Shown in pieces: positions 1 to 7,721 of a stretch of 35,325 nt of DNA. Every line of letters begins with the position of its first letter. The first letter of the stretch is position 1. The DNA is from an uncultured Burkholderiales bacterium (GTDB lineage: Bacteria > Pseudomonadota > Gammaproteobacteria > Burkholderiales > Thiobacillaceae). The notes beneath the pieces were generated by a model that was not told where the DNA came from, did no database searches, and was given only the letters and a program-made list of their open reading frames with translations. The translations under genes were made by a program, and so were the position numbers. The stretch covers positions 1 to 35,325 of the forward strand of contig CALHRD010000099.1 of assembly GCA_938038385.1 (NCBI GenBank), read 5' to 3'.

Positions 1-51
1 AACCTGAGGCGGCTGGTGTATTTCAGAAAGGCGGGCGTCGAAGCCTTCTGA
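1..51 (+). CDS. C-terminal tail of a gene cut by the window edge (possible transposase)
   Basis: Frame 1 is open from the window edge and ends NLRRLVYFRKAGVEAF followed by TGA at 49-51. An Asn-Leu-(Arg/Lys)-Arg-Leu run near the C-terminus is common in IS5/IS1182-type DDE transposases, so an insertion sequence ending just upstream is possible, but sixteen residues cannot establish this. The stop codon lies at the edge of a hairpin loop (33-56). Everything upstream is outside the window. Confidence 0.35.
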   Translation, partial: NLRRLVYFRKAGVEAF

Positions 52-374
52 CGCCCGTAGTGGGCCGAATCGCCGTATCAGAGGGCGATTCGGGAGCAAA
101 ACGGGGCGACACCGCCCGAAAAAACGGTGATTCGCCGGAGAAATCGGACCAAATTCGGTCATGGCCATCATTTGGCGGTCGGGTTCTCTAAAAACCTCGC
201 GTTATTCGAGTTGCCCATCAGATAGATAGGCGAGCATCCGGGCACCGCGCAACGAAGCCGAGCGCCCGCGCAGCAATTCATTCAGCGTTTCCCTGGCGCG
301 CCGGTCGCACAGGGCATGGTCGGGCTCGATTCCCGAGTCCTGTTCCGGCCCACGGCCGGTGTACCATCGGCCCC
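52..374. other. Non-coding stretch with hairpins upstream of rlmJ
   Basis: No convincing gene lies here. Two clean hairpins are visible: GGGCGTC (33-39) with GACGCCC (50-56), and CCGAATCGCC (65-74) with GGCGATTCGG (84-93), the second a perfect 10-bp stem with a 9-nt loop. Neither is followed by a good T-tract, so they could be weak terminators for the upstream gene or the end of a mobile element. CTAAAAACCTC at 188-198 matches the outer end of the 239-bp repeats found at 13048 and 20171. Base composition around 150-230 is less GC-rich than the flanking genes. Confidence 0.5.
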
Positions 375-1217
375 ATGCTCAGCTATCGCCACGCCTTCCA
401 TGCCGGCAACCACGCCGACGTGCTCAAGCACCTGCTCCTGGTCCAGGTCCTCAAACACCTCGACCAAAAGGACAAAGCCTGGTGGTATGTGGATACCCAT
501 GCCGGCGCGGGCATCTACGATCTCGACTCGGAGTACGCACGCAAGAACGCCGAGCACGACAGCGGCATAGGCCGGCTATGGGGCCGCGGCGACCTGCCCG
601 CCGCCGTGGCGGACTATGTCGACTTGGTGCGCGGACTCAACCCGGACGGCCGTTTGCGCCTGTACCCCGGCTCGCCTTGGATCGCCTGTCGCCTGATGCG
701 GCCGCAGGACCGTCTGCGCCTGTTCGAGCTGCACTCCACGGACGTCGGCCTGTTGCGCCACAGCTTCGCCGAGTTGGGCCGGCAGGTACGGATCGAAGCC
801 GCGGATGGGTTCGAGGGCCTCAAGACAGTGCTGCCGCCGCCACCACGGCGCGGGATGACCCTGATCGACCCCGCCTACGAGGTGAAGACGGACTACCGCC
901 AGGTCATCGCCGCCCTCAAGGCGGGCATGCAGCGCTTCGCCACCGGCATCTACGCCGTCTGGTATCCGCAGCTCCCGCGGCACGAGGCACGTGAACTGCC
1001 GGAGCGACTCAAGCGTATACCCGCCGCACGCTGGCTGAACGTGACCCTGAGCGTGCGCACCCCGTCGGCGGAGGGCTACGGCATGCACGGCAGCGGACTG
1101 TTCATGGTCAACCCGCCGTGGCCGCTGGCAGACGCCCTGGGCGAGGTCCTGCCCTGGCTGACGCGGGTGCTGGGCCAGGACGATACCGCCAGTTACGGGC
1201 TCGATGCACACACCTGA
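375..1217 (+). CDS. rlmJ: 23S rRNA (adenine-2030-N6)-methyltransferase RlmJ
   Basis: RlmJ methylates N6 of A2030 in 23S rRNA using S-adenosylmethionine. The 280-aa product has the family's length and opens with the characteristic MLSYRHAFHAGNHADVLKH stretch. It continues with the SAM-binding VDTHAGAG segment (about 39-46) and the motif IV region LIDPAYE (163-169). In this class of N6-adenine methyltransferases motif IV is normally (D/N)PPY, so the second proline is Ala here. The ATG at 375 is fixed by the conserved N-terminus. The next gene starts 14 bp downstream, so the two are probably co-transcribed. The family assignment is firm; only the DPAY substitution is unusual. Confidence 0.93.
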   Translation: MLSYRHAFHAGNHADVLKHLLLVQVLKHLDQKDKAWWYVDTHAGAGIYDLDSEYARKNAEHDSGIGRLWGRGDLPAAVADYVDLVRGLNPDGRLRLYPGSPWIACRLMRPQDRLRLFELHSTDVGLLRHSFAELGRQVRIEAADGFEGLKTVLPPPPRRGMTLIDPAYEVKTDYRQVIAALKAGMQRFATGIYAVWYPQLPRHEARELPERLKRIPAARWLNVTLSVRTPSAEGYGMHGSGLFMVNPPWPLADALGEVLPWLTRVLGQDDTASYGLDAHT

Positions 1218-1231
1218 AGGAAGCAACGCGT

Positions 1232-1840
1232 ATGCAGCAGGTTCAGCGCTGTGAACTGGTGGGCTGGAACCGCTTCCACGCCCTGGCCCGCCGCCTGGCG
1301 CATCTGATCCGCACCTCCGGCTTTCGGCCGGACACGATCGTGGCCATCGGTCGCGGCGGCTACATGCCGGCGCGCATCCTGTCGGATTTCCTCGACGTGC
1401 TCGACCTCACGAGCTTCAAGATCGAGCATTACCACGCCACCCGCAAGGACCGTCAGGCGGTCGTGCGCTATCCCCTCAATGCGGACCTGCGCGGACGGCG
1501 TGTCCTGCTGGTGGACGACGTGACCGACAGCGGCGACACTTTCACTGTCGCCCTGGACCACCTGGCCGCCTGCGGCCCACCGGCCGAGGTCCGCAGCGCC
1601 GTCCTGCACCACAAGGTGGTCTCTCCCTATACGCCCGACTATTACGCGCAGAAGGTGGTCAAGTGGCGCTGGATCATCTATCCCTGGGCGGTGGCGGAGG
1701 ATGTCGCAAGCTTCATCCGCGCCATGTCGCCCCGCCCTGTCGATGCCGAGGAGATCGGTCACATTTTGGCAGCCGAGCACGACATACGCCTGCCCCCGCG
1801 CCTGCTGCGGGACATCCTCGCAACACTGGGTCCTCGATAG
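1232..1840 (+). CDS. Phosphoribosyltransferase family protein
   Basis: A 202-aa type I phosphoribosyltransferase-fold protein. The PRPP-binding loop is VLLVDDVTDSGDTF (91-104), with the paired acidic residues at 95-96 and the TDSG loop at 98-101. An upstream VAIGRGGYMPARIL segment (37-50) forms the pyrophosphate-binding loop. The substrate is not clear: the sequence resembles the Gpt/xanthine-type purine phosphoribosyltransferases and archaeal-like PRTases that are often labelled only by family. The ATG at 1232 has GAAGGA about 10 nt upstream and begins the conserved domain. A longer reading frame beginning inside rlmJ is rejected. The gene follows rlmJ by 14 bp. Confidence 0.85.
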   Translation: MQQVQRCELVGWNRFHALARRLAHLIRTSGFRPDTIVAIGRGGYMPARILSDFLDVLDLTSFKIEHYHATRKDRQAVVRYPLNADLRGRRVLLVDDVTDSGDTFTVALDHLAACGPPAEVRSAVLHHKVVSPYTPDYYAQKVVKWRWIIYPWAVAEDVASFIRAMSPRPVDAEEIGHILAAEHDIRLPPRLLRDILATLGPR

Positions 1841-1844
1841 CGGG

Positions 1845-2012
1845 TCACTGCCGCGGATGCCCCAGCATGGCGCCGACGATCTCGAGCACGATCCCCAGCG
1901 CCACCAGCAGGGCGCCGACCCAGATGTCTTCCGGTCCCAGGAACAGCAGAATCCCGCCCAAGACCACCAGACCCAGGGACAGGGCACGTCGCGTGCGTAC
2001 ATTCCTGATCAT
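1845..2012 (-). CDS. Small two-helix membrane protein
   Basis: This 55-aa protein begins MIRNVRTRRALSLG. It has a basic N-terminus and two hydrophobic segments (SLGLVVLGGILLFLG and WVGALLVALGIVLEIVG) joined by a short polar turn (PEDIW), as expected for a small inner-membrane hairpin protein. The ATG at 2012 has GGAG about seven bases upstream; in-frame ATGs at 2024 and 2075 are less well placed. It is convergent with the phosphoribosyltransferase gene, with 4 bp between the stops. I do not recognise a function. Confidence 0.6.
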   Translation of the reverse strand: MIRNVRTRRALSLGLVVLGGILLFLGPEDIWVGALLVALGIVLEIVGAMLGHPRQ

Positions 2013-2092
2013 CGCAGTCTCCATACGCTGCGGTCCTATTTCATCATAGGCACGGTCTACACTCGGAGCATCCACACCCCTCCGGCATCGAT

Positions 2093-3361
2093 GTGAAGCC
2101 GATACAGGCCACCCCCTTCGTACCCGGCCTCGCCTATGGCAGGCTTTTCTTCGGCGCCACCGCCGTGACGCCGGCGGACATCGTCCTGCTCAACCAGGCC
2201 GAGCTCACCTGGCTCAGCACGCGGCCGGCCGGGGTCATCCTGGTCGATGCCGCGGTCTATGCCCATCCCACCCTGCGCCTGCTGAGCCAGGGCATTCCCA
2301 CCATCCTGCTGGATCAGGCCGCCACGGCTGGACTCACGCAAGGGACTGAGGTCCTGTTGGAGGGGCATACCGGCCGGCTCCTGCCAGCGAATCACTGGAC
2401 CCGCCCGGACTATCGGCCACCCGACCCGCCCAGGCCCGGTGCGCCGGTCAGCACGCATGACGGTGTCGCCATCGAACTGCGCTGCAGCGTAAGCGACGCC
2501 CGCGGCGCCGCCGCCGCGCTCGCAGCCGGGGCTGCGGCGATCGGCCTGGCCCGCTCCGAGTACCTATATCCCGAAGACGGCCGGCAGCCGGATACCGCTT
2601 ACCTGACCGACGCCTGTGCCGCGGTCTGCCAGGCGGCGGCGCCGCTGAGCGTCACATTTCGGCTCATCGACATCGCCGGCGACAAGCGGCCGCCCTGGCT
2701 GCCCGACATCCCCGGACTGGGCGGCACTCTGGGTCTGCAGGGGGCAAGGCTCTATGCGATGGAACCGGTGCGCAGTGTCTATCTGGCGCAACTCGATGCG
2801 CTGGCGGCGATCAGGGAGCGCTACCCGCTACGTGTCCTGCTGCCCTACCTGGTCGCTCTGAACGAACTGGAGCGCCTGCAAGCCGAGATCCGTGCGCATC
2901 TGCCCGAGACCGTGCCCATCGGCAGCATGCTGGAGACCCCGGCAGCAGCGCTGGCGGTGCGCGAATTCCTCGACCAGGCGGACTTCGCCGCCCTGGGGAT
3001 GAACGACCTGATGCAATGCCTGTTCGCCGCCGACCGCTACCGGCCGGAGCTGTGTGCTCATCTGGACCCCTATGCGCCCATCATCTATCGCTTTCTGCGC
3101 GCGGTGGCCGATCTGGCCGGGGCCGATCTCGCCCGCGTGCAGGTCAACGGCCTGCTCGCACAACTGCCCGGTGTGCTGCCGGTCCTCATCGGCCTGGGTT
3201 ATCGCGCCTTTTCCGTCGACCCGGTCATGTTGCCCTGGCTCGCGCAGGCCATACGGCAGACGGATACCCGTGTGGCGGGCGCATTGGCAGACGCAGTGTG
3301 TGGCGCGCACCGGTCGAATGCGGTGAAGTCGCTGCTGCTACCGACCGAGGTGTTCGCGTAG
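2093..3361 (+). CDS. Stand-alone PEP-utilising enzyme (PtsI/PpsA-like) lacking the catalytic Cys
   Basis: The 422-aa product matches the last two domains of PEP-utilising enzymes such as PtsI and PpsA. Residues about 45-98 resemble the swivelling phosphohistidine domain, with His58 at the phosphorylated position although the GG-x-T-S-H context is lost (VDAAVYAHPT). Residues about 120-400 are the PEP-binding barrel. It keeps the substrate residues R154 (GLARSE), R190 and D193 (FRLIDIAGDK), R219, E281 (GSMLETPAA) and N304-D305 (LGMNDLMQ). The Cys that protonates the enolate in PtsI (CGE motif) is replaced around N352, and the PtsI HPr-binding helical domain is absent. The start is GTG with a weak ribosome site. 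The 3' end overlaps the convergent hydrolase gene by 24 bp. The substrate is unknown. Confidence 0.75.
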   Translation: MKPIQATPFVPGLAYGRLFFGATAVTPADIVLLNQAELTWLSTRPAGVILVDAAVYAHPTLRLLSQGIPTILLDQAATAGLTQGTEVLLEGHTGRLLPANHWTRPDYRPPDPPRPGAPVSTHDGVAIELRCSVSDARGAAAALAAGAAAIGLARSEYLYPEDGRQPDTAYLTDACAAVCQAAAPLSVTFRLIDIAGDKRPPWLPDIPGLGGTLGLQGARLYAMEPVRSVYLAQLDALAAIRERYPLRVLLPYLVALNELERLQAEIRAHLPETVPIGSMLETPAAALAVREFLDQADFAALGMNDLMQCLFAADRYRPELCAHLDPYAPIIYRFLRAVADLAGADLARVQVNGLLAQLPGVLPVLIGLGYRAFSVDPVMLPWLAQAIRQTDTRVAGALADAVCGAHRSNAVKSLLLPTEVFA

Positions 3362-4153
3362 GAAGGCATCCAGCCCGTGCACATAGTCCCTGCCGCTCAT
3401 CAGGAAACCCGTGTTGTGGTCACCGCGCAGCTTCAGAAAGGCCTTCGGTCCTGCCACCGTCGCATACAGCTGCTGCCCATGGGCATAGGGGATGATCTCG
3501 TCGTCCGGGCTGTGTATGACCAGTACCGGGCAGCGTACCGTGCCCAGGTATTCGCGTGTGGCATAGCGGAAACGTGTGAGCCGGCGCGCCGGCAGCCAGG
3601 GATACAGCTCGGCGGCGAGCTCGGGCACGGAAGTGAAGGCGGACTCCAGGATCAGCACCGCCGGACGCTCGTGTGCCGCCAGCCAGGCGGCCAGTGCCGC
3701 GCCCAGGGACTGACCGTGCAGGACGACTTGGCTGGGTGCGATGCCGCGCGCCTCGGTCAGATGACGCCAGGCGGCAAGGGCATCGCACTGCGTGCCCTCT
3801 TCGCTCGGCTTTCCCTGGCTGCGGCCATAGCCGCGGTAGTCGAAGATCAATACCGACAGGCCCAGTTGGTGGAAGATGCGGATCAGCTCCAGGCGGTGCG
3901 AGATGTTGCCGGCATTGCCGTGCAGGTGCAGCAGCGCGGCGCGTGGCCGGGGGTGCGGGATCCACCAGCCGTGCAGGTGCTCGCCGTCCTCCGCGGGAAG
4001 TGTCACGTTCTCGTATTCGAGGCCTATGTCGAGCGGCGTGGCGCTGAGCTCGCGCGACGGGATGCCCGGAAAGTAGAGCAGGCTCGCCTGGCCGAAATAC
4101 ACGGCCGCGAGCACACCCACATAGGCCAGGGCGATGGACAGCAACACGGTCAT
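3338..4153 (-). CDS. Membrane-anchored alpha/beta hydrolase (BEM46/ABHD13-like)
   Basis: A 271-aa serine hydrolase-fold protein with an N-terminal hydrophobic anchor (MTVLLSIALAYVGVLAAVYF), followed by the QASLLYFPG segment typical of this family. The oxyanion region is HLHGNAGN (77-84). The nucleophile elbow is GQSLG, with Ser149; the acid is in HSPDDE (Asp217 or 218) and the His is in GDHNTGF (His246). The substrate cannot be predicted. The start is uncertain: ATG at 4153 has GGAGAG about 14 nt upstream, and ATG at 4195 would add 14 residues without an obvious ribosome site. The gene is divergent from the radical SAM gene at 4241. Confidence 0.82.
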   Translation of the reverse strand: MTVLLSIALAYVGVLAAVYFGQASLLYFPGIPSRELSATPLDIGLEYENVTLPAEDGEHLHGWWIPHPRPRAALLHLHGNAGNISHRLELIRIFHQLGLSVLIFDYRGYGRSQGKPSEEGTQCDALAAWRHLTEARGIAPSQVVLHGQSLGAALAAWLAAHERPAVLILESAFTSVPELAAELYPWLPARRLTRFRYATREYLGTVRCPVLVIHSPDDEIIPYAHGQQLYATVAGPKAFLKLRGDHNTGFLMSGRDYVHGLDAFLREHLGR

Positions 4154-4240
4154 GACGCGGCCAGTCTCTCTCCGATGCGGTTCATCCTTCAGCATAGGTA
4201 TGACGATGGCATAGGATGAGAGGAGATAACGGAGCAAGCC

Positions 4241-5347
4241 ATGACCCGCCTGCACGAAGCCCGCTTCTATGAGGCCCGCCCCGATGGTTCGGTCGTGTGC
4301 ACCCTGTGCCCGCATGACTGCCACATCCTCGACGGTGGCCGCGGCGCCTGTGGGGTACGCTACAACCGCGGCGGCCGGCTCTACACCCTGGTCTACGACC
4401 GGGTGATCGCGCGCGAGGTGAACCCGATCGAGAAGAAGCCGTTCTTCCATTTCCTGCCCGGCTCCTACGCCTACTCCATCTCCACCGTCGGCTGCAGCCT
4501 GCGCTGCGCCTATTGCCAGAACTGGGAGATCTCGCAATGGCCCAAGGAACATCTGGCCAAACACGTGGCCGGCGACGAGGCGGACACGACGGTCTGCCCG
4601 CGGCTGGAAGCCCTGCAGGGCGAGGTCCCCGGCGAATACGTCACCCCAGTATCCATCGTCGCGGCGGCACTCGCCTCAGGCTGCCAGTCGGTGTCCTACA
4701 CCTTCACCGAACCCACCATCTTCTACGAGCTCGCCTACGATACCGCAGTGCTGGCGCGTGAGCGCGGGCTCAAAAACAGCTTCGTGACCAACGGCTACAT
4801 CAACCCGCAGCCCCTGCGCGAGATCGCCACGGTGCTCGACGCCGCCAATGTGGACCTCAAGTTCTTCAGCGAGGAGAGCTACCGGCGCGTGAGCCGCGCC
4901 CGCCTCGCCCCTATCCTCGACGCCATCCGGCTGTATCACGAACTCGGGGTATGGGTGGAGGTGACCACCCTGGTGGTGCCGGGCCTCAACGACTCGGACG
5001 CCGAACTGACGGCCATCGCCGAGTTCATCCACAGCGTCTCGCCCGCCATCCCCTGGCACGTCTCGCGCTTCTACCCGGCCTGGCACATGCTCGACCGTCC
5101 GGTCACCGATGTCGCTCGCCTACGCCGCGCGCGCGAGATCGGCCTCAGAGCCGGCCTGAAGTACGTCTACGAGGGCAACCTCCCCGGCGCGGGCGGCGAG
5201 AACACCTGGTGTCCCAACTGCAAGCATCTGCTCATCGAGCGCCATGGCTTCCACGTCCGGCAGAACCGCATCCGCGATGGCCGCTGTCCGGACTGCGGCG
5301 AGGCGATCGACGGGGTGGGCATGAGTGGGACGGAACCGGTGGCATGA
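4241..5347 (+). CDS. amrS: AmmeMemoRadiSam-system radical SAM enzyme (AmrS)
   Basis: A 368-aa radical SAM protein of the AmrS family. The [4Fe-4S]-binding CxxxCxxC is CSLRCAYC (Cys85, 89, 92), followed by QNWEISQWP as in the family. An N-terminal Cys cluster (Cys20, 23, 27, 37) and a C-terminal zinc-ribbon-like part (WCPNC near 325 and RCPDCGEAI near 352) are also present. The family is named for its usual association with AMMECR1- and MEMO1-like proteins, none of which is in this window. The biochemical role is unresolved. ATG at 4241 has GAGGAGATAACGGAGC upstream. The gene ends in an ATGA overlap with the next gene, indicating translational coupling. Confidence 0.88.
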   Translation: MTRLHEARFYEARPDGSVVCTLCPHDCHILDGGRGACGVRYNRGGRLYTLVYDRVIAREVNPIEKKPFFHFLPGSYAYSISTVGCSLRCAYCQNWEISQWPKEHLAKHVAGDEADTTVCPRLEALQGEVPGEYVTPVSIVAAALASGCQSVSYTFTEPTIFYELAYDTAVLARERGLKNSFVTNGYINPQPLREIATVLDAANVDLKFFSEESYRRVSRARLAPILDAIRLYHELGVWVEVTTLVVPGLNDSDAELTAIAEFIHSVSPAIPWHVSRFYPAWHMLDRPVTDVARLRRAREIGLRAGLKYVYEGNLPGAGGENTWCPNCKHLLIERHGFHVRQNRIRDGRCPDCGEAIDGVGMSGTEPVA

Positions 5348-5976
5348 GGGATGTCCTGCTGATCGCCCTGGCCTGGCTCGCCTACGGCCTCATCCACTCC
5401 TGGCTGGCCGGAGGCGCCGTCAAGGCCTGGGTCTCACGCCGCTGGCCCGGTCTTGCGCCGGCCTATCGGCTCGCCTACAACGCCATCGCCACCCTGCTCC
5501 TGATCCCGCCGCTGGCACTCACCCTCAGCATGCCGGGCGAGGTGGTCTGGGACGTGCCAGGCTGGATCGCCTGGCCGACCGCCGTCATTGCCGTCACCGG
5601 CTTCATCTGGAGCCTGCGCTGGTACGACATGGGCGAATTCCTGGGCCTCGCCCAGTGGCGCCGGCACGACGGCCGGGAACACGAGGGCTTCGTTCTCTCC
5701 CCCCTGCACCGTTACGTGCGCCATCCCTGGTACAGCCTGGGTCTGCTGCTGTTGTGGACGCGCGACCTCGATGCCGCCTGGCTCACGACCGCCTTGGCGG
5801 TGACGGTCTATGTGCTGATCGGCAGCCGGCTGGAGGAGCGCAAGCTCATCGAGCGTTACGGCGACACCTACCGACGCTACCGCGAGCGCGTGCCGGGCCT
5901 CATACCCTGGCCGGGGCACCGTCTGAGCCGTGCGCAGGCGCAGGCCCTGCAACAGGCTGCACGCACCGATGGCTAG
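5344..5976 (+). CDS. Membrane methyltransferase-like protein (ICMT/PEMT family)
   Basis: A 210-aa integral membrane protein with about five hydrophobic segments. The C-terminal part carries RHPWYS (126-131), followed by GSRLEERKLIERYGDTYRRYRERVPGLIP, the arrangement seen in isoprenylcysteine carboxyl methyltransferase/phospholipid methyltransferase proteins, where it forms the SAM pocket. Bacterial members methylate lipids or small molecules, and the substrate here is unknown. The ATG overlaps the amrS stop as ATGA. The 3' end overlaps the convergent SRPBCC gene by 4 bp. Confidence 0.78.
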   Translation: MRDVLLIALAWLAYGLIHSWLAGGAVKAWVSRRWPGLAPAYRLAYNAIATLLLIPPLALTLSMPGEVVWDVPGWIAWPTAVIAVTGFIWSLRWYDMGEFLGLAQWRRHDGREHEGFVLSPLHRYVRHPWYSLGLLLLWTRDLDAAWLTTALAVTVYVLIGSRLEERKLIERYGDTYRRYRERVPGLIPWPGHRLSRAQAQALQQAARTDG

Positions 5977-6569
5977 CCGCCGGTGGGCGCAATCGCCGCC
6001 TTGCCCACTTGCGGACGCACGCGCCGGAGCATCTCTTCGCGCATGGCCTGGAACTGGGCTTTGAGTTCCTCCCTGACGTAGCGGGTGGGGACCAGCGACG
6101 CCAGGCTCGAGTCGGACTGGACCTGAGCCGAATAGGAGACGAGGGTGCTATTCTGTCCTTCCGGTGTGAGGCGGGTCATCCCCTCCACAGTGCCGAGGCT
6201 ACCCTTCAGCGTGCGCGAACGGATCGAGTGGTAAGGTCTCAGTTCGACCGCGCGCAGGGATTCATACTCGATCGACAGCAGCCCAACCGTGGACTCCCCC
6301 TTCTGCTGAAGGGTGAGCTGATGCCCAGTCCGAGCGAGGACATGACTCTCCTTGAGGCCGGGCAGGAACTGAGGCATGTGTTCGAAATCGGTCAGCACCG
6401 CCCAAACCGTATGTACGCCCGCGGGCACGCGGAACTCGGCCGTGAACAGGAGATGTTCTCCCTCGCGGGCGACGGAGACCGCAACCGGGTCGGACACGTC
6501 GTCCGCAGCCAGGGCGGCCCCCCAGGACAAGGCACAGGCCAGAAGCAGCAGGCGCAGCAGACGGTTCAT
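5973..6569 (-). CDS. Exported SRPBCC/START-like protein
   Basis: A 198-aa protein with a signal peptide (MNRLLRLLLLACALSWGAALA, cleavage near AALA-AD). The mature part reads as an SRPBCC (polyketide cyclase/START-like) ligand-binding domain: AGVHTVWAVLTDFEHMPQFLPGLKES is the typical entry helix, followed by alternating strands and a long C-terminal helix (YVREELKAQFQAMREEMLRR). It probably binds a lipid or hydrophobic ligand in the periplasm; the ligand is unknown. Its ATG overlaps the stop of the upstream DUF2062 gene as ATGA, so the two are coupled. Confidence 0.75.
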   Translation of the reverse strand: MNRLLRLLLLACALSWGAALAADDVSDPVAVSVAREGEHLLFTAEFRVPAGVHTVWAVLTDFEHMPQFLPGLKESHVLARTGHQLTLQQKGESTVGLLSIEYESLRAVELRPYHSIRSRTLKGSLGTVEGMTRLTPEGQNSTLVSYSAQVQSDSSLASLVPTRYVREELKAQFQAMREEMLRRVRPQVGKAAIAPTGG

Positions 6570-7126
6570 GCCACGCCTGCCCGCTTACGACGCATACGGC
6601 TGCGGCGCAGCCGGAGATAGGCCGGGATGCGCCAGAGCAGGTGCACCAGGAAATAACCGCCGACGGCGCTCACCACCGCCAGCAGTGCCAGGCCGATGAG
6701 CAGGGGGGGCCCCATGGCCAGCAGGTGGTCGATACCCGCCAGAATCCCCTCCCACCAGCCGCCGGCCGCCGGCTGCAGGGGTTCCGGCATCTTGCCGTCG
6801 ACCGGGGTACCGGTGAGCAGGGCGCCGATCTTGTAGGCCAGGTAATACCAAGGGCCGAAGGTGAGGGGGTTGGTGATCAACGTGCTGGTCACCGCCACGG
6901 GCAGGTTGACCCGCAGCGAGACGGCGGTGATACCTGCGGCCAGGAACTGGGCGAAGGGCAGGATGAAGGCGAAGAAGGCCCCCACCGCCACTGCGGCAGC
7001 CACCGAGCGGCGGTTCAGCCGCCAGAGGTTGGGGTCGTGGATGGCCGGTCCCAGCCAGCGCAGCGACGGGTTGTGGCGGATGCGGTCCGGATGGGGCAGG
7101 CAGCGCTGGATGAACTTCTTGGCCAT
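6566..7126 (-). CDS. DUF2062 membrane protein
   Basis: A 186-aa protein matching the DUF2062 family. It has a basic N-terminal region with PSLRWLGPAIHDPNLWRLNRRSVAAAVAVGAFFAF, the NLPVAVTSTLITNPLTFGPWYYLAYKIG segment that marks the family, and a C-terminal membrane helix followed by a highly basic tail (RLRRSRMRRKRAG). Three hydrophobic stretches are visible. Function is not established for the family. It is first in a two-gene unit with the SRPBCC gene. Confidence 0.8.
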   Translation of the reverse strand: MAKKFIQRCLPHPDRIRHNPSLRWLGPAIHDPNLWRLNRRSVAAAVAVGAFFAFILPFAQFLAAGITAVSLRVNLPVAVTSTLITNPLTFGPWYYLAYKIGALLTGTPVDGKMPEPLQPAAGGWWEGILAGIDHLLAMGPPLLIGLALLAVVSAVGGYFLVHLLWRIPAYLRLRRSRMRRKRAGVA

Positions 7127-7218
7127 GACCTGGGAGTGTAGCTGATCGCCATGAAATTATCGGTATTTCACCCCAGGTCTTGAAGTGGCCCTCGACCCTG
7201 TCCGGCTCAAGCCTGTGG

Positions 7219-7632
7219 CTACCAGGTCAGCGTCCGGCTGTTGTCCCTGAACAGGGCGGCGCCGGTCAGCTCCGGCTTGCCAACTTGGATGCCCGGCAGC
7301 AGGTCGGCCGGCTGCACACCGTAGTGCTTCATGCACATGGGGCAGGCGATCACGCTCGCCCCCTTGGCCATCAGCTCGGTGAGCAGATTCTGCTGCTCGG
7401 GGAAACGATGCGTTTGCAGTCTGGAGCCGACATAGACGCCCTTGTCGTTGAGGAACACCGTCAGCGGGTGACCCCGCTCCAGCTGGTTCCGGCCAAAGGT
7501 GAGCGCCATGGCGGCTCGGTGGCCGTCATCGGTGGTCATGTTGATGAACAGGGGATCGTTGGCACCGGCCAGGACGTTGCTACCGACCATGGCGAGCAGG
7601 AAGGCGAGAAAAAACTTCGTGATCGATTTCAC
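7219..7632 (-). CDS. Exported DsrE-family protein
   Basis: A 137-aa protein with a signal peptide (KSITKFFLAFLLAMVGSNVLA) and a DsrE/DsrF/TusD-like fold. NDPLFINMTTDDGHRAAMAL opens the domain, and ASVIACPMCMKHYGV carries a CxxC pair typical of the exported subgroup. DsrE-fold proteins can relay sulfur, but the exported members are uncharacterised, so a role in periplasmic sulfur or redox chemistry is inference only. The start is GTG at 7632, chosen because AAGGAG lies about seven bases upstream and the signal peptide follows directly. It stands alone downstream of the kbl remnant. Confidence 0.75.
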   Translation of the reverse strand: MKSITKFFLAFLLAMVGSNVLAGANDPLFINMTTDDGHRAAMALTFGRNQLERGHPLTVFLNDKGVYVGSRLQTHRFPEQQNLLTELMAKGASVIACPMCMKHYGVQPADLLPGIQVGKPELTGAALFRDNSRTLTW

Positions 7633-7721
7633 GCCGGTCTCCTTGTGATATCGAAGGGTCGTTAATGATAGGTCCAACCGACGGGGCCACCCTGCGGCTG
7701 AGTGTCGCACCCTCCACCGGC

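Noticed and set aside
210-345. Minus-strand open frame ending ...GARMLAYLSDGQLE-stop upstream of rlmJ
   Set aside because: It reads like a protein C-terminus but has no ATG, GTG or ribosome site and hits a stop just inside rlmJ. GC-rich DNA gives many such frames.
1193-2002. Long minus-strand frame across the phosphoribosyltransferase gene
   Set aside because: It is antisense to a clear enzyme with a PRPP motif, and has low-complexity, family-free content.
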